Shown here piece by piece: positions 1-5,189 of a stretch of 8,299 bases of DNA (positions within the stretch are counted from its first letter, which is position 1; each line of letters opens with the position of its first letter). A program made the translations under genes and the position numbers. Under the pieces are notes generated by a model that ran no database searches, was not told the origin of the DNA, and saw only the letters and a list, made by a program, of their open reading frames with translations. The stretch spans positions 9,172 to 17,470 of the forward strand of contig NCCR01000200.1 in assembly GCA_002279765.1 (NCBI GenBank), read 5' to 3'. The stretch is from Verrucomicrobia bacterium 12-59-8. Lineage in GTDB: Bacteria > Verrucomicrobiota > Verrucomicrobiae > Verrucomicrobiales > Verrucomicrobiaceae.

Positions 1-333
1 TTTCAACGGCCTCGGCCACCGCACCGCCACCACTCGCAGCGGTGTCAGCTGGACGAGGAGCTCGTCCGCCTCCAGTCCGAGATCGACGTTCTCAAAATTG
101 ACAACCTCTCAAGTGAACAGATGGTCAATGAGGCGCTCGACCTTCATGCTAGATGGCCTGAGATGAGCCTGGAGGAAAAGCGCCGAGTCGCCGAACTAAT
201 GGTCAGAACCATTGTCGTCGGAGACGGCGAAATCGAATTCAATCTCGTCCAGCTTCCTCCTATCAAGAAATCACAAATTGGCAAAATACGTATTACCCTA
301 TTTTGCCATTTTGCTTTTTTGCGATCAAGGTGA
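1..333 (+). CDS. Large serine recombinase, C-terminal part (5' end outside window; possibly a remnant)
   Basis: Open reading frame from the window edge to TGA at 331-333. The part from about base 46 on reads as the C-terminal coiled-coil and end domain of large serine recombinases: a heptad-like stretch (LDEELVRLQSEIDVLK), then LSSEQ, then an ALDLHARWPEMSLEEKRR segment and a beta-rich end (TIVVGDGEIEFNLVQLPP). These enzymes excise, integrate or invert DNA through a serine nucleophile in an N-terminal domain that is not visible here. The first ~15 codons in this frame (FQRPRPPHRHHSQRCQ) do not look like the family. Frame 2 over the same bases reads FNGLGHRTATTRSGVSWTR, which resembles the N..G.RT..G..WT stretch of the central recombinase domain. 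An internal deletion or frameshift around 45-58 is therefore plausible. The last ~12 codons (ITLFCHFAFLRSR) overlap the next gene in another frame. The family call is fairly sure; intactness is doubtful. Confidence 0.72.
   Translation, partial: FQRPRPPHRHHSQRCQLDEELVRLQSEIDVLKIDNLSSEQMVNEALDLHARWPEMSLEEKRRVAELMVRTIVVGDGEIEFNLVQLPPIKKSQIGKIRITLFCHFAFLRSR
279..308. repeat. Perfect 10-bp inverted repeat at the recombinase/regulator junction
   Basis: TGGCAAAATA (279-288) and TATTTTGCCA (299-308) are exact reverse complements separated by 10 bases. With one mismatch the symmetry continues outward for four more pairs. It lies over the last recombinase codons and the first codons of the HTH gene. 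It could be an operator for the HTH protein or a recombination half-site pair. As an RNA hairpin followed by a T-rich tract (309-320) it could also act as a weak terminator. The right arm is kept in the second regulator copy at 4721-4730, the left arm is not. Confidence 0.6.
297..325 (+). repeat. 29-bp direct repeat, copy A
   Basis: Bases 297-325 are identical to 4719-4747 (offset 4422). Within it are three tandem 8-base units: ATTTTGCC (300-307), ATTTTGCT (308-315) and TTTTTGCG (316-323). Weaker similarity continues upstream to about 286 and downstream through the whole HTH gene at roughly three-quarters nucleotide identity. The 29 bases stand out because they contain no synonymous changes. 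They encode the recombinase end in one frame and the regulator start in another. Confidence 0.85.
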
Positions 334-758
334 ATCCAGAAGCGTTTAAAACGTTCATTATCAAAAAGAAAGGGTTTATCCCCGAGCCCCAGACTCTTGG
401 TGAGCATCTCCGCAATCGAAGGTTGGTGCTGGGATTGCGGCAGGAGGATGTGGCGGAGCAGTTCGGCACCCTGCGCGAGGTTTATGAGCGCTGGGAACGC
501 GACGAACGAGAGCCTGTCGTGTCGGAGTGGCCGGGCATCCTTTCGTTCCTTGGCTACTACCCTGCTCCGGAAAAAAGCGTTGCGGATCTTGTCCTCAAAG
601 CCCGCCGCTGCCAAGGGGCGGATCAGAAGCGTCTCGCAAATTCGATTGGGGTGATCCACCAGCAGCTACGGCGATGGGAACATGGTTCCGAAATTCCAGA
701 TCAGAACGCCATGCATTGCCTTGTACGAATGGCCCGATTACCCGGCGCATGCCCTTGA
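303..758 (+). CDS. Double-HTH (Xre-like) regulator, copy 1
   Basis: A 151-residue predicted DNA-binding protein with two Cro/C1-type HTH units. The first covers about residues 32-86 (TLGEHLRNRRLVLGLRQEDV, then GTLREVYERWE, then PGILSFLGYYP). The second covers about 94-128 (LANSIGVIHQQLRRWEHG). The family, from memory, often follows serine recombinases and often begins with a PFCxF motif. That supports the TTG start at 303 (LPFCFFAI), even though no Shine-Dalgarno is visible. GTG at 330, overlapping the recombinase stop as GTGA, is an alternative coupled start. The gene overlaps the recombinase by 31 bases, so it is probably translated with it. Copy 2 at 4725-5189 is about 80% identical in the first 90 residues but much more different in the second HTH and tail. 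The last ~20 residues here (DQNAMHCLVRMARLPGACP) look less regular than in copy 2. Likely role: control of recombinase or cargo expression (inference). Confidence 0.78.
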   Translation: MPFCFFAIKVNPEAFKTFIIKKKGFIPEPQTLGEHLRNRRLVLGLRQEDVAEQFGTLREVYERWERDEREPVVSEWPGILSFLGYYPAPEKSVADLVLKARRCQGADQKRLANSIGVIHQQLRRWEHGSEIPDQNAMHCLVRMARLPGACP

Positions 759-794
759 CCAAATCCCCTGCTCAGGATCGTTGTTGAGGTGCTG

Positions 795-822
795 AAAAAA
801 GCCCCTGTCATCTGAAGGGGCT
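795..822 (-). terminator. GC-rich hairpin with A6/T6 flank upstream of the DUF3800 gene
   Basis: AGCCCCT (800-806) pairs exactly with AGGGGCT (816-822), with TCA/TGA able to extend the stem inside the loop. On the minus strand the stem is followed by six T (complement of 795-800), which is the form of a factor-independent terminator for leftward transcription. No minus-strand gene is visible to need it. On the plus strand the same stem would hold the AGGGG that could serve the next gene, so it may instead be a translational switch. Confidence 0.55.
815..820 (+). promoter_or_regulatory. Candidate ribosome binding site buried in the hairpin
   Basis: AAGGGG at 815-820 lies 4 bases before GTG 825 and is the only Shine-Dalgarno-like sequence near the gene start. 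Five of its six bases belong to the 3' arm of the 800-822 stem. The other candidate start, ATG at 846, has no purine-rich site in front of it, so this site favours the GTG. Confidence 0.4.
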
Positions 823-824
823 AT

Positions 825-1619
825 GTGCCAGATTCCTTTTTCAACATGGCCCATCTTTCCAGTTCCGTTGGTGTCACCCCACCTTCCCGATTCATCGCCT
901 TCTTCGATGAATGCGGTGACCACTCGCTGACGAAGATCGACCCGGACTTCCCTCTTTTCGTGCTCGCTATGGTGGTGGTCGAGAGAGAGGCCTATCAGGA
1001 CGAGATCTTACCAAAAATGAACGCCTTCAAGCTCCGCTATTGGAATCATGAGGGTATCAACCTCCACAGTCGTGATATTCGTTTGGCACAGGGGCCGTTT
1101 TCGATTTTGCTCAATTCCCAAGTGCGCACACGGTTCATGACCGAGATTTCGGAATTGATGGAAACCCTGCCATTCACTTTGTTTGTGACTGCCATCCGGA
1201 AATCGGCCCATGTTGACAGGCACGGTGTCGAAGCCACCAATCCATACGATCTGGCGCTGGAGTTTACCATGGAGAACCTGCTCCATTTTATGGAGTCTCA
1301 TGGCGAAACCCATCTGCCAGTTGTGGCAGAAGCGAGAGGTCGCAAAGAAGACAATTCCCTGGAGCAGGTGTTTTACCGCGTCTTGTCCCGTGGAACCGAA
1401 AACATTCCTGGCGAGAGATTCCGGCGGCTTGACTGCCCGTTAGCATTCCAGTCGAAGAAGAACAACATCGTGGGAGTGCAACTCGCTGACCTTTCCGCTT
1501 ATCCATGTGCCCGGCACATCCTCAACCCTGCCAAGCCGAATCGCGCTTTCGAGCTTGTGAAGCAGCATTTTTATTCGTCAAATACCGTGAACGGCTGGAC
1601 GGTTTTCCCCAGCCCGTAA
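825..1619 (+). CDS. DUF3800 family protein
   Basis: A 264-residue cytoplasmic protein matching the DUF3800 pattern. There is an N-terminal strand ending in acidic residues, RFIAFFDECGDHS (D28, E29, D32 from the GTG). Next comes a central region with a conserved-looking HSRDIR segment. At the C-terminus, NNIVGVQLADLSAYPCARH carries the typical GxQLADL motif (D222) and a His (H231). DUF3800 proteins are thought to have an RNase H-like fold with acidic catalytic residues, and they are frequent in defence islands and mobile elements. Their biochemical role is not settled, so a nuclease role here is inference. The start is uncertain: GTG 825 has AAGGGG 4 bases upstream, whereas ATG 846 has none. 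The stop is followed directly by a hairpin and then by the TOTE gene in the same direction, which suggests a two-gene unit. No damage is visible in the frame. Confidence 0.85.
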   Translation: MPDSFFNMAHLSSSVGVTPPSRFIAFFDECGDHSLTKIDPDFPLFVLAMVVVEREAYQDEILPKMNAFKLRYWNHEGINLHSRDIRLAQGPFSILLNSQVRTRFMTEISELMETLPFTLFVTAIRKSAHVDRHGVEATNPYDLALEFTMENLLHFMESHGETHLPVVAEARGRKEDNSLEQVFYRVLSRGTENIPGERFRRLDCPLAFQSKKNNIVGVQLADLSAYPCARHILNPAKPNRAFELVKQHFYSSNTVNGWTVFPSP

Positions 1620-1626
1620 AATCAAA

Positions 1627-1659
1627 TGGGCGCTTCCGGCTTTCGCCAGAGAGCGCCCA
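1627..1659 (+). terminator. Strong hairpin between the DUF3800 and TOTE genes (attenuator-like)
   Basis: TGGGCGCT (1627-1634) and AGCGCCCA (1652-1659) are perfect reverse complements, and GGC (1638-1640) and GCC (1645-1647) form an inner stem with a TTTC loop. It begins 7 bases after the DUF3800 stop. There is no clean T tract behind it, so it is not a textbook terminator; it could weaken read-through or stabilise the upstream mRNA end. It covers the first in-frame ATG (1626) of the following gene, which argues that this ATG is not the real start. Confidence 0.45.
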
Positions 1660-1790
1660 CCGACCGAGAGTTCTCAGTCCTATTTACATTGTATCTGCCG
1701 CAGCAGAAATTGCAACTCCTATTGCGACACGAACAAGACAGACCCTTCATACTTTGTGGCTGCCCCCTGAACGAAAATTCGATTTCGCAC

Positions 1791-4595
1791 ATGCTCGTCA
1801 TCCAGACATCGCCAGTCTCCGCCAAGATTGAACTGTTTCGATCTTTGTTTCGCGGTCGCACTGAGGTTTACCCGCGACGTTTTGAGAGCAAGAAGACCGG
1901 GAAGTCGGGATACCAGCCAGCTTGTGGTAACGAATGGGTGCGCGGCGTGTGCGAGAAACCTCGCATCAAGTGCAGCGAGTGCGTGCACCAGCGCTGGCTC
2001 CCGGTGACTGACGATGTGATTCGATGGCATTTATCGGGTATCGATGACCACTGGCAGCCGTTCGTCATGGGTGTGTATCCCATGCTACTCGATGAAAGGT
2101 GCTGGTTTTTGGCGGCGGATTTTGATGGGGAGGATTGGGCTGTGGATGCAAGGGCTTTCCTGGAAACCTGCCACCGGCTCGATGTTCCTGCAGCCCTGGA
2201 ACGCTCACGTTCTGGCAATGGTGGGCACGTCTGGATATTTTTCGACGAAGCGGTTCCGGCAGCACTAGCGCGGAAGTTGGGAGCGCATGTGTTGACCGAG
2301 ACGATGGAGAGCAGGCCGGAGTTGGGGTTTCGTTCGTACGATCGTTTTTTTCCGAATCAGGACACGCTCCCGAAGGGTGGCTTTGGCAATCTAATTGCTC
2401 TGCCATTGCAAAAGGCAGCTCGTGAGCATGGGAATAGCCTGTTCGTCGATGAGTCACTGGCACCCTATGCCGATCAATGGGCCTTTTTGAATGGAATTGG
2501 TCGATTGCCGCTATCGCGACTCAATCAATTGGTGCGCGAAGCGGAAGGGTGCGGAAGAGTGATCAATGTACGCTTTGCCTTGCCCGAGGAGGAGGCAGAC
2601 ACGCAACCATGGATGCTAACGCCGTCCCGCCGCAGAGATCAGATTCCGCAAGGAGACCTGCCAGCAAAGCTGGAGCTGGTTTTGGCCGACCAAATCTATT
2701 TTCAAAAACAAGACCTGCCTCCATCGTTGCGGAATGCGTTGCTCCGTCTCGCGGCGTTTCAAAACCCGGAGTTTTACAAAGCCCAAGCCATGCGTTTGCC
2801 GACCTATGACAAACCGAGGATCATCGCCTGCGCCGAAGAACACGCGGAGCACATAGGGCTGCCGCGCGGCTGTTTGGAGGAAGCGCTTGCATTGTTGAAT
2901 GCTCTTAAAGTTGTAGTCAGCCAACGCGACGAACGCTTCACTGGTCATTCGATAGATGTGAAATTCAACGGAGCTCTGCGGGAGAACCAGCAAAAGGCTG
3001 GCGACGCGATTCTTCGGCACGACACAGGGGTGCTCTCCGCGACTACTGCATTCGGAAAGACTGTGATTGCAGCATGGCTCATAGCTCAACGGGGCAAGAA
3101 CACGCTGGTGTTGGTGCATCGCTCGCAGTTGCTGGAACAATGGGTGGAGAGACTCTCCCAATTCCTCGAATTGCTCCCGAAGCAGATCGGGCGCTGGGGA
3201 GGTGGAAAGAAGAAACTCACAGGCCGCATTGATGTGGCTTTGATGCAGAGCCTCGTTCGCAAGGGAGTGGTCAATGACCTCGTGGCCGATTACGGCCATG
3301 TGATCGTCGATGAATGTCATCATCTGTCCGCCCATAGCTTTGAATTGATCGCTCGGCGGACAAAAGCGAAATTTGTCACGGGGCTCTCGGCCACTGTGAC
3401 ACGCAAGGATGGCCATCATCCCATCATTTTCATGCAATGCGGCCCGATCCGACATCGAGTAGATGCACAACAACAGGCCGCTGAACGTCCCTTTGCTCAC
3501 GAAGTGCTTGTCCGTCCAACGGGATTTATACCCGAGGGTGAGCCGGACGATGATCAGCGAAAGGAGTTTCAGCGTCTGTGCGAAGCGGTGGCAAACAGCG
3601 ACGCGCGCAATCGCACCATCTGTGAGGAAGTCTTGCGGGCGGTCAAAGCGGGCCGCAATCCAATCGTCCTGACGGAACGAACGGAACACCTGGAAAAGCT
3701 TGTCGCTGGCCTGCGCCCAGAGATCTCACATGTGATCGTGCTGCGAGGCGGCATGGGAAAGAAGGCTCTTCGGGTTGCTTTGGATCAACTTAACTCCATC
3801 TCTGCTGACGAAGGACGTGTCGTAGTCGCGACCGGAAAGTTTGTAGGTGAAGGGTTTGACGATCCCCGCCTGGACACTTTGTTTCTCACCATGCCCGTCT
3901 CATGGCGAGGAACCATCGCACAGTATGTCGGCCGCCTTCACCGCCTCTACGAAGGAAAACGAGTGGTTCAGGTCTATGACTACGCCGATCTTGATGTGCC
4001 TATGCTGTCCCGCATGTTTGATCGTCGTTGCGCCGGTTATGAGGCCGTCGGCTATAGCATTTTGTTGCCCGCCAGTGCCCTGCCAGGCTGGCCTGTTGAT
4101 GTCCCCCTGCCCGTTGATGCACAATGGAAACAGGACTATGCCGCCAGCGTGCGACGCTTGATACGCGATGGCGTCGATCAGCCGCTTGCACAACTTTTTG
4201 TTCACGCTGCGCGTCCAGCTTCAACTGACGCACAAGGCATCGAAAGAGCCCGCAGCGCGAGCGAAGCGTTCTTCTACCGACGGCTCGAATCCATGGCCGC
4301 CACGAGAGGTTTGTTCAAACTCAACGCCTCACTACCTATCCCGTTTGACGACCGCAGCCATATGGAAGTCAATTTTCTCTGTCTCGACACGCGTTTGGTG
4401 ATCGAGATTGATGGCATGCAACATCTCTCCACCCCAGAATCATGGCGTCGAGATCGGAGAAAAGACGTGCTACTTCAATTCCACGGCTTTTTCATCCTGC
4501 GCTTCCTTGCCGACGATTTGAGCAAACGACTGGACGAGACTATCGACATGGTTCTTCGCTTGCTTGAGCATCTGCGCCGTGGCAGGAACATTTGA
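1791..4595 (+). CDS. TOTE conflict-system protein: primase-SF2 helicase-DUF559 nuclease fusion
   Basis: A 934-residue protein from ATG 1791. The frame is open from ATG 1626, but the 55 extra residues look unlike the family and begin inside a hairpin. Domains in order: a Zn-binding cluster (C45, C54, C61, C64); an archaeo-eukaryotic primase core with hhhDhD (D110, D112 in AADFDG) and SGNGGH (H146); a linker region with FFPNQD and GNLIALPLQ; an SF2 helicase with Walker A TTAFGKT (K423), DECHH (D507), SAT (S533) and motif VI QYVGRLHRL (from 711); and a C-terminal DUF559/Vsr-like nuclease (IEIDGMQH, 872-878, followed by RRDRRKD and FFILRF). These proteins are described as parts of transposon-linked conflict systems, thought to process invading nucleic acid; the exact target is unknown. 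In the nuclease domain, N861 (MEVNFL) sits where I expect an Asp. It follows the DUF3800 gene closely and probably shares its transcript. Confidence 0.9.
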   Translation: MLVIQTSPVSAKIELFRSLFRGRTEVYPRRFESKKTGKSGYQPACGNEWVRGVCEKPRIKCSECVHQRWLPVTDDVIRWHLSGIDDHWQPFVMGVYPMLLDERCWFLAADFDGEDWAVDARAFLETCHRLDVPAALERSRSGNGGHVWIFFDEAVPAALARKLGAHVLTETMESRPELGFRSYDRFFPNQDTLPKGGFGNLIALPLQKAAREHGNSLFVDESLAPYADQWAFLNGIGRLPLSRLNQLVREAEGCGRVINVRFALPEEEADTQPWMLTPSRRRDQIPQGDLPAKLELVLADQIYFQKQDLPPSLRNALLRLAAFQNPEFYKAQAMRLPTYDKPRIIACAEEHAEHIGLPRGCLEEALALLNALKVVVSQRDERFTGHSIDVKFNGALRENQQKAGDAILRHDTGVLSATTAFGKTVIAAWLIAQRGKNTLVLVHRSQLLEQWVERLSQFLELLPKQIGRWGGGKKKLTGRIDVALMQSLVRKGVVNDLVADYGHVIVDECHHLSAHSFELIARRTKAKFVTGLSATVTRKDGHHPIIFMQCGPIRHRVDAQQQAAERPFAHEVLVRPTGFIPEGEPDDDQRKEFQRLCEAVANSDARNRTICEEVLRAVKAGRNPIVLTERTEHLEKLVAGLRPEISHVIVLRGGMGKKALRVALDQLNSISADEGRVVVATGKFVGEGFDDPRLDTLFLTMPVSWRGTIAQYVGRLHRLYEGKRVVQVYDYADLDVPMLSRMFDRRCAGYEAVGYSILLPASALPGWPVDVPLPVDAQWKQDYAASVRRLIRDGVDQPLAQLFVHAARPASTDAQGIERARSASEAFFYRRLESMAATRGLFKLNASLPIPFDDRSHMEVNFLCLDTRLVIEIDGMQHLSTPESWRRDRRKDVLLQFHGFFILRFLADDLSKRLDETIDMVLRLLEHLRRGRNI

Positions 4596-4718
4596 TATAC
4601 CCCTCCCAAGAGCACACCCGAAGGCACCAACAAAAAGGCAAAGGACAGACAGGACGGGAAACTCGTCGCAAATCACTGGAATTGAACGCGCTACTCCACT
4701 ATTCGAAAAAGGTATCAA

Positions 4719-4747
4719 CCTATTTTGCCATTTTGCTTTTTTGCGAT
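4719..4747 (+). repeat. 29-bp direct repeat, copy B
   Basis: Identical to 297-325, including the three tandem 8-base TTTTGC-type units. Upstream similarity reaches about 4708 (GTATNANCC shared with 290-298). The frame that ends the recombinase in copy A is also open here: an unrelated short frame ends LFCHFAFLRFG with TGA at 4753-4755. So the copied segment began inside the recombinase tail although no recombinase is present at this place. Confidence 0.85.
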
Positions 4748-5189
4748 TCGGGTGAGCCCGGAAGCGTTTAAAGCATTCATTCTCAGAAAGAAAGGCGTCA
4801 TGCCCCTGCCCCAATCTCTTGGCGAAGATCTTCGCAATCGCAGGTTAGTGCTGGATTTGCGTCAGGAGGATGTAGCGAGACAACTTGGCACTCTGCGTGA
4901 GGTTTACGAACGCTGGGAGCGCAATGAACGACAGCCTGTCGTCTCTGAGTGGCCGGGCATCATTTCGTTCCTCGGTTACTACCCCGGTGCGGAAAACACT
5001 CCCGCAGATTGGGTATTGAAAGCGCGTCGAATTTTGGGTCTGAGCCAGTATGCCATTGGTCGCATGGTGAAGGCCATCGCCAAAGATGTCCGGGAATGGG
5101 AACATGGTGAGAGCGAGCCTCCCGCCTCCAAACAGGAGCGAATCAAGGCAATTGCAATGTCCCCACTTGTCGTTGCCAATGCAGTGTGA
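4725..5189 (+). CDS. Double-HTH (Xre-like) regulator, copy 2
   Basis: A 154-residue paralogue of the 303-758 gene in the same orientation. Its first HTH covers about residues 32-86 (SLGEDLRNRRLVLDLRQEDV, then GTLREVYERWERNE). The second covers about 93-128 (ILGLSQYAIGRMV, then KDVREWEHGESEP), and is closer to the Xre consensus than copy 1's. The start is taken at TTG 4725 (LPFCFFAI) because the PFCFF motif is shared with copy 1; AAAAAGG at 4706-4712 lies 12 bases upstream, a little far. GTG 4752 and ATG 4800 are alternatives, the last being absent in copy 1. Most differences from copy 1 after base 4747 are synonymous or conservative, so both genes have been under selection. The stop overlaps the start of the following membrane-protein gene, which suggests coupling. 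It is probably the regulator of that gene or an operator-sharing partner of copy 1 (inference). Confidence 0.8.
   Translation: MPFCFFAIRVSPEAFKAFILRKKGVMPLPQSLGEDLRNRRLVLDLRQEDVARQLGTLREVYERWERNERQPVVSEWPGIISFLGYYPGAENTPADWVLKARRILGLSQYAIGRMVKAIAKDVREWEHGESEPPASKQERIKAIAMSPLVVANAV

Noticed and set aside
300..323. CRISPR-like repeat
   Set aside because: Only three adjoining 8-base units with no spacers, inside coding sequence.
144..659. Minus-strand frame of 171 codons across the recombinase/regulator junction
   Set aside because: Antisense to two supported genes; its KKAKWQNR stretch recurs at the second regulator only because the 29-bp repeat does.
1505..1831. 108-codon plus-strand frame spanning the DUF3800 stop
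   Set aside because: Overlaps the DUF3800 end and the TOTE leader in the wrong frame with no family resemblance.
2616..3689. Long minus-strand frame (357 codons)
   Set aside because: It lies wholly antisense to the primase-helicase gene, whose motifs are clear, and its translation shows no recognisable domain; a shadow of biased codon use.
4564..4755. 63-codon plus-strand frame ending LFCHFAFLRFG as a decayed recombinase
   Set aside because: Only the last ~11 residues match the recombinase tail; the rest overlaps the TOTE end and is unlike it, so I treat it as part of the repeat, not a gene.
4470..4814. Minus-strand frame of 114 codons over the second repeat
   Set aside because: Antisense to the TOTE C-terminus and regulator start; no domain or ribosome site.
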